NCBI GenBank assembly: GCA_030704615.1
Contig: CM060732.1
Coordinates: forward strand, 72,523,053-72,587,052
Source of the DNA: Takakia lepidozioides
Lineage: Eukaryota > Streptophyta > Takakiopsida > Takakiales > Takakiaceae
Length of the DNA stretch: 64,000 nucleotides
Reading direction: 5' to 3'
In this document: piece after piece, positions 1-11,841 of the stretch
Numbering within the stretch: the stretch's first letter is position 1
Layout: each line of letters begins with the position of its first letter
Notes under the pieces: generated by a model
What the model was told of the DNA's origin: nothing
Databases searched by the model: none
The model's input: the letters and a program-made list of their open reading frames with translations, nothing else
Position numbers and translations under genes: made by a program

Positions 1-189
1 TGTGAACAAATTTCTTTATGCGTAAGCAGATACCCCGAAGCGTGAGCAGATTTCTGATGCGGACCCCAAAACCGAGGGAACAAGTGGGCCTATTGTCGTG
101 GATGCAAACTTCACGGCAACGATGCAATCTCCGCTCCATCGGACCAAAGATAGACAGGCTCAATGAGGACAATGTGGCACAAATGCACG

Positions 190-625
190 ATAAAACATTC
201 ACGGATGAATGTATTTGGGATGGACGTAAAAGGGAATGGATGAACGTTGGATGAGTGACGGATGAAAAGTTGTCCAGATGAAGGGACTATGGACAACTGT
301 ATGAACATGTCTCCTCAGGGATCAGCAAGCGCAGGAAACCAGGCATGAAGGTGTCGTCAACGACAGCTTAAATCGCATGCTCGGCATGATGAAGGATGCT
401 ATTGTGTGAACAGATCCCGCGAGCATAAAATTTCGTGAGCAGTAATCTACTCACGCTTGAGGACCTGCCTACCTATAACCACGGACGTCCAGTCGACTTA
501 GAAGACCTATTACTGTGCAGAGTGGCCAGTATCACAAGGTCGGATATGGATGCTGCTTGGATGAATGAGGGATGAATGTCGGATGAATGTCTGTATAACG
601 AATGAGAGGTGGATGAATGACATAA
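190..625. repeat. Degenerate GGATGAATG-type simple repeat
   Basis: Imperfect copies of GGATGAATG or GGATGAACG occur in two clusters, about 200-270 and 545-625. Short open frames over this stretch are low-complexity products of the repeat (on the minus strand they read as runs of His, Ser, Phe and Ile). I see no gene here. The first 60 bases and positions 405-460 also share a degenerate GTGAGCAGAT motif. Confidence 0.5.
351..370. repeat. Palindrome family 1, copy 1 (diverged)
   Basis: GTGTCGTCAACGACAGCTTA keeps the core GTCGT-CA-ACGAC of the family but has lost part of the outer arms. It is the most diverged of four copies within 3.5 kb. Confidence 0.6.
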
Positions 626-936
626 ATGAAAGAATAGATAGTTGTTTGTAGTGGTAGCTCCCAAAACCCCTGAGCTCCGAAATCCATGAAACCATGTTTG
701 TCTTGCTTGAAAATCAATTATGTCGGGTGCAGTGTATACTGCAAACTTTGTCCACATTGCTTTGTTGATTGAGACGTCAGCTTCCTGCGTATGATAGAGT
801 CCAGGAAGTCCACATTCACAGGGGTCAAATCTCCTGCATGGGACCATCTCTGCTCTTTCCTCACCCTGGTAATGCCCATGCATCTTTCAACTTTGATTCC
901 CATTTCATGACATTGTGGGGCGTTAGATTTGGTGGA

Positions 937-962
937 TTAAGATGTCGTCAACGACATCCTAA
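937..962. repeat. Palindrome family 1, copy 2
   Basis: Left arm TTAAGATGTCGT, spacer CA, right arm ACGACATCCTAA. One position breaks a perfect 12+2+12 hairpin. It has the same core as the copies at 3349 and 3470. Confidence 0.75.
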
Positions 963-1521
963 TCCAGCAGTTCTTTGTACTACCAGTTTCCTGAATGAAC
1001 ACCAACCACCCAATTTGATTCGCTTGCATTTGCTTTACATGTCATTTTCCCAGTTATACAAGGTTGATAGAGAGGCTCACATCCAATCATAAAGATACAG
1101 GTGAACTCGTGGTTTTTAAACAAACCCTTCAGAAGAATCGATTCATTCGGACAAAGAAAATCCACTGCTACATGACGCATTGTTCAGAACGAAGGCAGAA
1201 CTGTCCACAAAGATGTTAGCCCTGCTCTGCTGAAAACCATGTCTTTCATGAAGCAGAGAAGGGGGAGATGCCAGCAGACTATACTCCATAGCCGCAGCCT
1301 CCGCCTAAGATGCCAAATGAAATTGTGCTGGAGGCCCTTGGGAAAAAATCCAGGTTGGCAAATAACGGCAGAAATCGTGGTGTCATAGGACTCCTGCAAC
1401 GACACAGTAATGAGTAAACTTCGTAAAATTTACTCTAGAAGCCAAACTTCAGCAACAAAAAAAAACACCGGATGCGTCATGGGGTCTATGAGTTGCCACA
1501 AAAGAACATGCACTTACTCAC

Positions 1522-3259
1522 ATGAAAAATCCGAATCCACATCCAGGGCATCCGGCTCTTGCACATCCTGCTCCTCCACAATCTTCTCAGTCTGGGTCGA
1601 ATGCGAGGATCCCTCAGAGAGTGGAGCGATGACCCGAGAGTAAAGCTCCTCGTCCCCCTCAAACCCAAAAAGATGTTTTCCTGCACACTTGTAGGCATGG
1701 AACGAAGCCTCTGCAGGATAGCGAATGAAAGCACGAAACCATGTCACAAACCAAAACAGGAGAGGAACATGTCCAACGAAGAATGGAGAAGAGTTTCGGC
1801 ATGCACCTGTGCCCATGGAGAGGTCAACCACTCTGCCACCATGCCGGCTGCATGTCTCAATGAAGGTCTGCATGAACTCAGACAACTTCTCCCGGGCACC
1901 TCTCCATGGAATTCCTCTAGCTTTTTTTAGAGTCTGGGACGCATCCACATAGTTGTGAACAACATCAGATTCGACTGGGTTGCATTCTGGGTCTATGTGC
2001 AGACCTCCTCCCCAAACGTCGAAATGCCCAACATAATATGGAGTGTTGGCAGGCCGAATTCATGACAGGCAAATCGCCTTGAACACATGGGTCTACACCA
2101 GCAACAATGGAAATATGTCAACAACTATGGGTATTCCACGACAACACGAACGAAGACAATGAAAGTTACAGGAAATACCTTATGCCCTTGAAACTCCCCC
2201 TTCGACAGAGGCAGTATATTAACACACGTCCATATTTTGTTGATTTGGAACCCAGAGGACTTCATGTAGCTATGAAGAATCCGGCGGGATGCCATGTCGT
2301 CAGATTGAAATATCAGAAGGCCCCCGGCGTCAGAGAGGAACTTGTTGCTGAAAGAGAATGCCCATTGCCAATACAAAGGGTTTTGAGCATTCCACTGTGG
2401 AGTCACAGCAGGGGGAATGATATCAAGTACAGGCTGCCCATCCGGGATGTCAAGGATTACAAGGTCAGCGGCGTTAGAACAGCTTGCGGGTAGATGAGGC
2501 AGAGCGACAACAGGAAGGGGATCACTTCTTGAGGAGGACGATTTGTTCAGGGGAGGAGGAGACGTAACGGAGAGCGGAAACAGTGAAGAGGAGACGATGA
2601 CTTGATTGAGGCTTAATTCATGCAAGCTGTAACATTATACAGTAGGGTAGATTAGAGACACCATGCTGCTGGACACCATTCACCCAGCATGGATTCTTCA
2701 TCACCTGGAGACACAAAGTCGGGCTTCGTAAGGGCGTTTCCCTGCCCTGTGATTAGTCTTTTCATCAGCTGGGAGGAAAATCTGCTAGACCTCTGTACGC
2801 ACAATATTGTGATCATCTGCCTGTGGGCAATCAAGAACTGCCCCACCAGTCCCTGTAGGCCCTGAACCAGCATCAACGCCAGCCGCAGCACTGGCAGACC
2901 CACCTGCCTCCCCAGTCTGTTTCCTTTTGTTTTTCTTCTTCCCACCCGCGGGGGTGGCCGTCTTTGCTAGCTCCTTCTTACTCAGCTGCGCAAGGAACCT
3001 AGCCTGCAACTCCTCATCTGTCTCGGGTGCCAAGGCATCTGCATTCTCATTCCGATTCCTCAAGACGTTCTCCTTCCACGGAGTGGACTGCCGCGGGCAG
3101 TCGACGTACCACCCACAGTCGCGGTAATGAGCCCGACCCCAGTCCTTCACAATTCCCGTAGTGAACATTGTGGTGTCGTCGTCTAGGTTCGTCCATCCAC
3201 GAATGAAGTCCGGATCATCACTAAGAGCCTTATCTGGAATAAGAACGAAGTGAAAGTAC
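1522..3259 (-). CDS. Beta-class DNA methyltransferase-like protein (partial, multi-exon)
   Basis: I read at least four exons on the minus strand. Exon A runs from 3259 after TGCAG to about 2785 and ends in a Lys/Ala-rich linker. Exon B is 2626-2179. Exon C ends at 1807. Exon D is 1710-1522, ending at a GTGAGTAAG donor. Exon B holds ADLVILDIPDG, in the position of the DPPY motif IV, followed by FLSDAGGLLIFQSDD. Exon C holds FDVWGGGLHIDP, IPWRGAREK and FIETCSRHGGRVVDLSMGT. Exon D adds AGKHLFGFEGDEELYSRVI. The order motif IV then motif I (DLxxGT) followed by G-F-E is that of beta-class DNA methyltransferases. The Asp-Pro-Pro-Tyr signature is replaced by Asp-Ile-Pro-Asp, so activity is doubtful. 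The A/B junction does not join in phase in my reading, so an exon or a shift is missing. A 22-base micro-exon (about 3341-3320) may precede exon A. Family assignment is from motif order only. A paralogue lies at 63.05-63.9 kb. Confidence 0.5.
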
Positions 3260-3348
3260 CTGCATCCACACAAGTGAACCTCCTCAGAGCATATATCCCC
3301 AGAGACCGCAAGAACTTACCTGTTCACTGCAAATTTTCAGGCTGTACA

Positions 3349-3374
3349 TTAAGATGTCGTTGACGATATCTTAA
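3349..3374. repeat. Palindrome family 1, copy 3
   Basis: Left arm TTAAGATGTCGT, right arm ACGATATCTTAA, spacer TG. On the minus strand it lies just upstream of a possible acceptor and micro-exon of the methyltransferase-like gene, so it is probably intronic. Confidence 0.75.
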
Positions 3375-3469
3375 ACTCCAGGATGTTGAACAAAAAATGA
3401 AGAGCTACAGAAGAACACAAAGTAGACATGCTCAACTCAACCGTTTCCCAAAGCCCAAAGTGCAACCAT

Positions 3470-3495
3470 TTAAGATGTCGTCAACGCCATCTTAA
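3470..3495. repeat. Palindrome family 1, copy 4
   Basis: Left arm TTAAGATGTCGT, spacer CA, right arm ACGCCATCTTAA, with one mismatch. It lies 95 bp from copy 3. Confidence 0.75.
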
Positions 3496-3522
3496 ATTGA
3501 CCCCTGCGCACATGGTATTTTT

Positions 3523-4720
3523 TTGTCGTCTGACGTGGAGGCTTTGGAGAGCTATGAGCAAATGATGGGGGAAGCACATCATGTTTGTGTGCATTTGCAA
3601 TGCTTGTGCAAGCCTGGTAGCCGGCTTGGAGAAGGGCAAGAGGTGCATGGGGATATCATCAAAGCTGGAATTGTGCCAAATGTCAATCTGAACACTGCCC
3701 TTGCAGCTTTGGAAATGGGGAAAGATGTCCATGGCGACATCTTCAGAGTTGGAATTGTACCACATGTCAATTCTGAACAATACCCTGGTGAACATGTTTG
3801 CAAAATGTGGGTGCATCTAGGATGCAAAGGGAGTGTTCGACACTATGGCTGAACGACATGTGGTGTCGTGGAGTGCGATATGATGTGCTTGCAGGGTATG
3901 CACAGCAAGGAGGTGGAATGGAGGCTTTGGAGACCTATGAGCAACGGAAGCACATCATGTTTGTGTGCATTTGCAATGCTTCTGCAAGCCTAGCAGCGGG
4001 CCTGGAGAAGGCAAAGAGGTGCATGGGGATATCATCAAAGCTGGAATTGTACCAAATGTCGATCAGAACATTGCCCTGGCAGCTTTGGAAAAAGGGAAAG
4101 AGGTCCACATGGTGACATCTTCAGAGCTGGAATTGTACCAAAGTGAATGTCTGTCAGATTACCAGATGCAAAGAGGTGCATGGTTGCATCGCCAAAGGCA
4201 GCAGCTGCAGCGGCACAGTTGATCAAGTCAGGCACCTCAACCATGACCACAACTTCTGAAAGAGGATCAAGAGAGGAAGTCCACAATGCCTCTTCTAGCA
4301 CTTATGGGCATGTGAAGATGCTTTGTGAGGCAGGCAAACTGAAAGAGGCTCTACTGACTTTAAACCAAGGAGGCATTTCAGCGATTCAGATACGTATATC
4401 TGTCTCTTGCATAAGTGCATCAAGATGAAAGGCCAAGTGAAGCTAGAAAGCAGGTGCACACTCACATTATCCAAAGTGCACGCCAAATATTTTTCTAGTC
4501 AACACCCTTGTCAACATGTATGTTATGTGCGGGAGCATCATGGATGCTCACCAAGTGTTCAACAGAATGCCTCAACGATCTTTCATCACGTGGAACACGA
4601 TGCTTGCAAGGTGTGCACAACAGGGGCATGGTATGGAGGCCTTGGAGAATGTGGTGAGGGCACCTTCTTCTTCGACCTATTTCAGCCTGTTTTGCCCTCT
4701 CATCAGACTCGGCCTTGAGA
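3523..4720 (+). pseudogene. Decayed PLS-type pentatricopeptide (PPR) sequence
   Basis: Fragments of PPR repeats lie in several frames. They include EKGKEVHGDIIKAGIVPNV-like strings in two direct copies (about 3.53-3.86 and 3.90-4.14 kb), LAGYAQQGGGMEALETYEQ near 3.89 kb, and MYVMCGSIMDAHQVFNRMPQ followed by a WNTMLARCAQQGHGMEALE string near 4.52-4.64 kb. PLS-class PPR proteins bind organellar RNA as tandem ~35-residue helical hairpins. Here the motifs alternate between frames with stops, so no functional protein is predicted. An N-terminal segment (HVKMLCEAGKLKEALLTLN) at about 4.31 kb recurs 1 kb downstream. Confidence 0.75.
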
Positions 4721-5159
4721 TGCATATTGAATTCTGTAAGTTAGCTCGTTGGGAGGATCTGTGGTGGTTTGAAATGACTATGACAAGTAACTGCCGATGT
4801 GGCAGCAGGAAAGTATCCAAAACAAATAACAGAGATGAAGAGAAGGTGTGGAATGAATACTTTGTTGACCCCAGTGAATGGTGGAACAACCGAGGCAAAA
4901 AGTTGAATGCCTATTAGATGATAGAGAGTAGCAGACGCAATTCAGCATAGGAACTAGTGTGATTGGGTGTTTCCTAGGTTGTCATTGTCAGCTGCTAGCA
5001 GCAAGGGCAAAGATGAATGCATGATTTGTGCAGAGGCATGGATAGCTGAAGGAGAAAGGATAGAGTGTGGGTCCAGATTCATCCAAGAGGGCCGGACTTC
5101 AAGCTCCAGATTACCTGTGATTCCATGTGGATCAATAGCTACAAGAAACCTAAATGGGT

Positions 5160-5480
5160 AGATGGTCAACTAAAGGCAATAGCTGCAGCGGCACAGTTGA
5201 TAAAATCAGGCACGTCCTCAACCATGACTGCAACTTCTGAAAGAGGATCAAGAGAGGGAGTCCACAATGCCTTTTCCGCGGGGCATGTGAAGATGCTTTG
5301 TGAGGCAAGCATACTGACAAAGGCTCTAGGTCTGGAAGCTGGAATCAGGTGCACACTCACATTATCCAAGTGGATTCATGCCAAATGTTTTTTCTACTCA
5401 ACACCCTTGTCAACATGTATGTTAAGTGCGGGAGCATCATGGATGCTCGCCAAGATTTCTATGAAACCGCATGACGAAGG
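5160..5480 (+). pseudogene. Second copy of PPR N-terminal segment
   Basis: This is a direct repeat of about 4.18-4.56 kb. Both contain AAAAQLIKSGTS, SERGSREGVHNA-like and HVKMLCEA strings followed by a PPR unit (NTLVNMYVKCGSIMDAR, shifted frame). Between the copies the sequence has diverged. It is interpreted as tandem or segmental duplication of a dead PPR gene. Confidence 0.65.
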
Positions 5481-5997
5481 TGGCTTACAACATCCCGACT
5501 GTACAAACCACAACATGCTCCTTCAGGTGCGTGATTCGTAGCTTTTGGTAGTTACAATGAACTAAACCATTAACAACACCAACACATGTGAGTACAACAA
5601 AGTGCCATTCTCGACTACCCTAGAGGCAGTGGTCGGGATGCTTCCTAGAGAAGGTGGGCGTTCACCTTACTCTAGAGAAGATAGTCCAAAAGACTAAAGA
5701 GACTGACTCCAAGCAAGAGCCACATACAAGCCACAAACAGCTTCACGTGCTTCAGAAAAGTCGTCTACCATCCGAGGATGCTATTTAAACTATCATAGCT
5801 CATTAGATGTTCCCATCCAAGCGCAGCTCCACGAAATCCTCACAGGTACCCACCACCACCACTCCATGTGGCGGTGACCAGGGAGAGCGTGGAGAAAAAA
5901 TTGCTTAAAACTCTTCTCGTACCTCTGACTGGCTAAGGCGTTAGGACAAATAACACACCATCATAAACGAGGGCAGGCAACCAAGAAGTAAGAAAAC

Positions 5998-6400
5998 TTG
6001 TATAGGTGTGAGATGCGCTGCATTGAAGGAACTAGCAGTGGGGTACTCCGCATCCAGCTTGCTGCAAACTTTACTGTCGCTGATGCAACTCCTGATATTT
6101 TGCCAGGTCTCACCTTTGTCCACGCGCTTTTGCAAATAGTGACTGTAATCGCCAAGCCTATATTCTTTGTAGCCCCTTCCACCCACCGCCTGCCCAGCGC
6201 CTGCGTTCGTGACTACAAACGCGAAAATGGTGAAGGCAAGAAGTAGGAGGATGAGCCAAAACTTGAGGAAGAGGCCCACCCTGCATGCAGGATATCTCCA
6301 AGCACTCCCCCACAACGTCTGCCGTGGATACCACAGCGATGCAGATGCCTATGATGAAGATAGGCCTGATAGGCCAATCCCAAAAGCTCGTACATGAGAG
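5998..6400 (-). pseudogene. Tetraspanin fragment with a frameshift
   Basis: Tetraspanins are four-helix membrane proteins that organise plasma-membrane microdomains. In one frame (about 6400-6310) the sequence resembles TM2: CTSFWDWPI then FIIGICIAVVSTADVVGEC. After a 1-nt shift at TGCTTGGAG it continues as WRYPACRVGLFLKFWLILLL, FTIFAFVVTNAGAG (TM3), then the plant EC2 loop start GYKEYRLGDYSHYLQKRV and IRSCISDSKVCSKL. The frame stops being tetraspanin-like after LTPIQ, where CAA|GTTTTC could be a donor at 5998. The exon carrying the next conserved GCC motif was not found downstream, nor were TM1 exons upstream. It looks like a gene relic or a fragment with a consensus error. Confidence 0.65.
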
Positions 6401-6436
6401 CCACTCCTCCGAGCCACTCTCGTTGTGTTGGCCCAA

Positions 6437-8011
6437 GGGCGCTGCACCATCAGAACGTGTGGAGGGCAGGTTTTCTATGCACGCCTGTTTATGCCGGGCA
6501 GTTGTTTCCAGCGCAACCTTTGGTGCAAACTGTAGACACTGGAAGTATGTAAATAAGATAAATCCCTCTTATAAATGTTTCTCCTGTTACATACATGCTG
6601 CCACTGGCTTCTGTTGTGGGGAAAATTGGCTCAGATCAGAGTGGCTTCCTCTTGCTGTCTACAAATTCTTCATCACCATTCGAACATGCATTTGCTACTT
6701 GTGGTGTGTGCATGTGGATTACGCCAATCAGTTTGCAGGTCTTTTAGCAGGAAAAAGTGACCAAACATGAAATAAGCGAGGTTTCACCGGCTAGTTTAGA
6801 TACCCAAGTCCAGAGCAGTCTGCATTCTCGATGTCATTTTTCACCAGATGTCCCATGTTCTCTTGGAAACAAAACAAAGTGGCAGATGATGTTTAATCAC
6901 GTCACATAAACTCAGAAAACATTGAATTCATCATCAAGTTGAAGGATACTGCACACCTCAATGTCTTCACAACTAGCATCCATTGGCCTAACACTTGTTA
7001 CAATGTCTGGACTAAGCCCCACGATCGTCTGCAGCTCATATGCTGGGAGGCCGACAACTCAACAAGCGACATGCGACACTGCTCTAGCAACCCATCACCC
7101 AAACATAAGACCTTCGTTGCCATAGTCACAAGTTTCCAGAGAACTTGCTTCGGGACAGAAAGCGAGATCAGAAGAAATTCACACAGTTGGTGCCACTTTG
7201 CAGTCTCTAAACTTCCAGCCTAGCAACACAGCTTGCCAAACACCTTGACAACCAGAAAAAGTCATTCCACATTAAGAATGAGTAGCAACTCCCTGAGATG
7301 CACATGGATAGACATGGCTACTCCCATACCGCACAAAGCCAGAAGAGAAATCACCTCAGGAATCAAGTGGACAGTTTTTCCTGTGCTGATTTAAAATGCA
7401 CAAATTTTGGTGATGGCCGTGACAGCATACCCCTGCCAACTCTCCAAAAAGCAGATCCCAAGTTGATGGCATAACTCCATTTTGTACTGACTAAACCCTA
7501 AAAGGACATCTTTAACAGCAATCCACCACCAAGACAGTTTCTATACGAAGAAACCTCTTCAAACATGTGATCTGCTGAAACAACAGCAGAAGTGGAACTA
7601 CCAATGTAGTATCTGAGGAATGTAGAGTATTTGTGTACTACAGGACCTGCAATAGTCTTGGGTCACATCCATTCATGGCTGCTGTTTAAGGTTAAGAATG
7701 CCACCCCCTGTTGTAAAAATGATCATTTCTTAACAGAACCCAGTAGCCGAAAAAGGGGAAGATGGCATTGTAATTTATTACCCACCAGCTGACTAACTAA
7801 TTGACCCAGCAGATAGCCAGCAGATAGGCAAACCGGCACAAATGACATTAGACGGTTGAAGATAGGTAAATATTGTGCACTATCTCTGTTCATGAGTACA
7901 TATGTCATCAGTAAACCACGATATCGCTGTCATGATCGCCATTTTTTTCTGATTATACATCATACCAGTTGCTTCAATCGTCTCTTTCCTTTCTGTGTTC
8001 CATTTTTGTAG
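6437..8011. other. No recognisable gene
   Basis: Unique-looking sequence with only short random open frames. I see no domain, RNA gene or repeat. It could hold introns of the terminal exon at 8012, but I cannot link any exon. Confidence 0.4.
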
Positions 8012-8212
8012 GAGGCAATCCAGGTGAGTGGGAGAATGTCATTGGTCGAGGGAAAACCGACCACTAAGTTAACACCCAGGAGGAAGCATGTGCTAAAGGA
8101 AGCTGATGTGTCTAATGACGTGCAAGGTTTTGGAAGCAGCAAGACGCAAGACTCCTGGCTAGAAGTGTCGCGCACCTATGAAGATCTTCCTCTTTCTGGT
8201 AGATTATTCTAA
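8012..8212 (+). CDS. Possible terminal exon of an unidentified gene
   Basis: A pyrimidine-rich tract and TTTTTGTAG precede an open frame that starts EAIQVSGRMSLVEGKPTT, continues with KLTPRRKHVLKEADV and QDSWLEVSRTYEDLP, and stops at 8212. Composition is protein-like rather than repeat-like, and the acceptor is strong. An internal CAG|GTGAGT at about 8023 could instead make the first 12 bases a micro-exon. I do not recognise the family, and no upstream exon was found. Confidence 0.35.
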   Translation, partial: EAIQVSGRMSLVEGKPTTKLTPRRKHVLKEADVSNDVQGFGSSKTQDSWLEVSRTYEDLPLSGRLF

Positions 8213-9177
8213 GGCTACTCACCAACCCATTGCATTCTAATCTAATGTATTTAACAGTGTATCTGGGGTAAGAGGGAGTGGAAAGGATTTGACAGCCCCT
8301 CCTCCATTAAGTGCTTACATTGTTCCTATTGTTTTTATTTATGTATTTACGGAACAGGGATTTGTTTTCCAAACATAAAACCCAAATTTAGCATTTACTA
8401 ATTTTAATTTTAATTTTCTCTCCAAAAGAGGTCCCCTATTCTCTAATTTTTATTTTATTTTTTATAGGAACCCGGGCGGGTGGGGGTATCCCCTGAATGA
8501 GGCAAGATCAAACTAACCCTGTGCTGAACAATTGTATCAAATGCAATTGTTTTGTAAAAGTTATTTGATCTACAAATTTCAATGCCATGTGCAATATATA
8601 GAGGTGCGAATATAACGTAAAAGTACCGGTAATTATTCAAACAGGGGTGGTGATAGTATCTGCAAAGTATCTTTCAAGTGCGCTTTAGATATAGGATCTC
8701 TAGCTCGTTTGTGACGCCACTTGAAATCGGTCTCCTCCCCATCATTAGGGGACTTCCCATTGAGCGGGGATGGATTCCTGCCATTGAATACGTAAGTTGG
8801 GAAGACAAGCTCCGAACATGTCACTTTTACCCCAGGTGCTCGCGAAATCTTAGAGCAGCTTCTTCCCCCTATGCTCTGAAGTTCTGGGAATAGCTGCACA
8901 AACAACTCCCCATGTCTTCCTCCCCCTAGTAAGCAAATCAAGGTAAGTATGATACAAAATTGATCTGCCCCTGGGTGGCTTACCCTCATAAACCCAAGCA
9001 CATCTAGCTTTCCACAAATTCCATAATGTAAGGGCCCTTAGTGCAGCCCAAACAGGACAAGAAGAGGGAGGATGGTCAGGCAAACTGTTGAGAAGTAGCA
9101 GGGAAGAGGGTGGTGGGAAGGGAAGAGGGGCCCAATGTGAGTATCTAGAAAGATAAGACCATTCGCCATACCCTAGA

Positions 9178-9345
9178 GGCCAGATGACAGTCTGTCAGGC
9201 AGTGCTCTATTGTTTCTGGTTCTGTTTGACGAATAGAGCAGGTAGGCAGATCTTCATGTGTGGCTTGTCTGACTGGAAGAACCTTGTGTGTCAGTTTCCA
9301 AAGAAAGGCTGAGACCTTTGCGGCACGATCCTCTCTCCAGATATC
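9178..9345 (-). pseudogene. LINE zinc-binding domain (zf-RVT) remnant
   Basis: The minus-strand frame reads AAKVSAFLWKLTHKVLPVRQ followed by a Cys/His-containing stretch ending in SRVWRMVLSF and a stop. This module sits C-terminal to the reverse transcriptase in plant L1 elements. A downstream frame (9083-8850) has LRALTLWNLWKARCAWVYEG, the usual tail of such proteins. Confidence 0.7.
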
Positions 9346-10409
9346 CTTCGAGATGGCATCCTAGTTCCTTTGTGTGAGCTTGTGATTATCCCATTTCGAT
9401 CTCCAGTTTCCGAAGGAATGAGCGAGCTGGGTTGAGAATGGAGTAGCCCATCTTTACCAAGTAAGCAAAGAAAGATGAGTGTTTAGCATCCATCCACCTC
9501 CACTCCCCTGGATCAAACTGGAGATCCTGCAGGGGGGCAGTTAGAAACCAGTATAGAGATATATGATAAGCCCACTGGACTTCCTGGTTCAACAGTGGGA
9601 TTGGGTTAGCATTACCCTTGTAGTCCAACACCCGAATGTGATAAAGGAATTGCATCTGCAGGTCAATGTTGCCACGGAAGTCCAGGGAGCCTTCACAGTC
9701 AGCTCTGAAGTGCAGACCCGATGCCATTCCTCCAATTATAGAAAGAATCGGTATGACATATTGTCCATCTCCCTGCCGAGAGGCCATCCAAGCTGGTGTA
9801 TTGCATAGCCCATTATTGTCTGACAGCAACGGATACATATATTGTGGGATGTTTGCAAGGATGGTATTCCAAGCACTTTCCCTTCTTCCTCCCACAACCT
9901 GGACCACTTCTGCTTGCGAGAGGAACTGCCAGGTTGGTTTTGCAAGCTAGCAATGTGTGTGAAGCCTTCACCTTCCCAGAAGGCCCATCTTGGGGTTTGT
10001 CTTAGCAAGATTTCACAGTCCAAGTTGTAATTGGCAAAGATTGGTTGCCGCAAGCACTCCGGTCTGTTATTTGGCATTCTTTGAAAAAAATCCCCGTAGG
10101 GTATGCTGTGTCTTCCACATTGCTTGCAAGTGGTAATATTTGGAAGTGACCTCCCCTTGGAAGAGCCCTGGTCTCCTGGGATCAACTGTATCACAAAAAA
10201 AAGGCAAGGGAGGACTATGGATCATTGACCCAAGTAAGCAGTATAAAGGCCTTATTGGCAAAATGGATCCCAAGGGCAATCAGGCACAGGCATAGCCCAT
10301 GGAGCAAGCTAGTACAACCCTACCTCATGGGGGAAATTCCATCCTCCTCTCCGCGTTGGGCTCACTCCCTGAGATGGGTGGTGCAAGGCAAAAACTCAAA
10401 CAACACACT

Positions 10410-11300
10410 GGGTGTCGAAAATTCTGAGAAAATAAAATTTAGAATATATTTAGAAATACTATAGGGTACTAATATATTGGCTGCACCACATTTAAATTAA
10501 AATAGGGTCCAAAATAAAGACGGATTCTTCAAAAAAATTAAAACTAATATAGGGTGGAGATAAATTAAAGGGACACGTGTCGATCAGTGACACGCATCGG
10601 AGAGGGTGTAGGTGCATGTGCACAACAACCCTAGGCTTCCCTCTCTCTTGTTGGCTGCAATTCGTGTTGACATTGTGCTAGACAGACAGAAAGAAAGGGT
10701 TGTGCGCTTAGTGGTGCAAGCATTGTGGCCCACAGGTTTTGAAGCTTGCAGAGCATGACAATGGAGAAGCGTAGATTGAGGGGGAAAGATGGCAACACAA
10801 GCATGGCGGCCCATAGGTTTTGAGGGACATGGTGGATAGGCAGAATACAAAAAATGAGAAGAAAGGTAGGGAGCAGGTGGGAGGTCTCTCGACAACCAGT
10901 TGATCTCCTTAATAAGCCAAGCCACAACAATCATGGTGCTTCTCAACTACTTCTCAAAATCTAGAGGGCATATGAAATTCAAATATGATGTAACTGACAG
11001 CAAGTGGATAGACATAAATTTGATTATTAGTTCAATTACTATGAGATTTGATTTTGCTCAGGACCTTTATACTTTAAATGATGCTGATGCATCTACTTTG
11101 GATAAATTTGTTTCCAGCAAATAAAAAATTCATTACCCCGTAATGTTTTTAAAAAAAACTCAGGTTAATATAGGGTGTCCAATATTTGTTACCTGCTATA
11201 AAATATAAATAATATAGCCTACAAGAAAATATGTCATATTACAAAATTATGTAATAATAGGGTGGCCAAAAATTCAGAAAATAAAATTAATACCCCCATA
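10410..11300. repeat. AT-rich insertion inside the LINE
   Basis: The LINE coding matter stops at about 11.33 kb and resumes at about 10.2 kb. The interval is AT-rich and bounded by near-identical direct repeats: GGGTGTCGAAAATTCTGAG at about 10.41 kb and GGGTGGCCAAAAATTCAGA at about 11.27 kb, each followed by AAATAAAATT. A motif like AATATAGGGTG recurs several times inside. It has no coding capacity. It may be a small LTR-like or other nested insertion; class uncertain. Confidence 0.4.
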
Positions 11301-11841
11301 GAAAATGCCTATTTGCCTCATGTGCCTAGGAAACTAGATAGGGAGTGACCTCCCCGAGGGCTCTTCTTGCAGGGGTGGCGGGTGAGGCTCCCCACATGAA
11401 GTTTTGAATTAGTGCCTTGATTTCCCTGGACACGCATATCTGCAGTTCCCAAACAACGGCGAAAAACCAGATTGATGCCAGCAAGACTTGGTTGACAAGT
11501 ATGGCTTGTTCTGCTATTGAGAGCATGGCATGCTCTCAATAGCAGGACGAGCCCCATGAAGCCAACATTTTCTTAAGTGTGGAGATGACTTCTCTCATGG
11601 TACTTTATGGGGAGAGGTTGAGACCCATTTGATGTCCCATCAAAGTATGGGATTCTTCTTCATGCAACCACCTTAGCCCAATCTCCTCACTACCAAGTTT
11701 CACAGTGCGCATCAGTTGCCTCATTTTGCAGTTTGGACGTACAAGATCCCTATAGATTTCCTCCAATTCACCTTAAGTCCAGATGCTTGACAGAAGGTAT
11801 GTAGGGCCTGTAGTGCTCTGTCAATGTTTTGTCTACATGAA

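Noticed and set aside
1410-2493. Plus-strand frames opposite the methyltransferase-like gene
   Set aside because: They overlap minus-strand exons with clear motif content and splice sites, so are antisense shadows.
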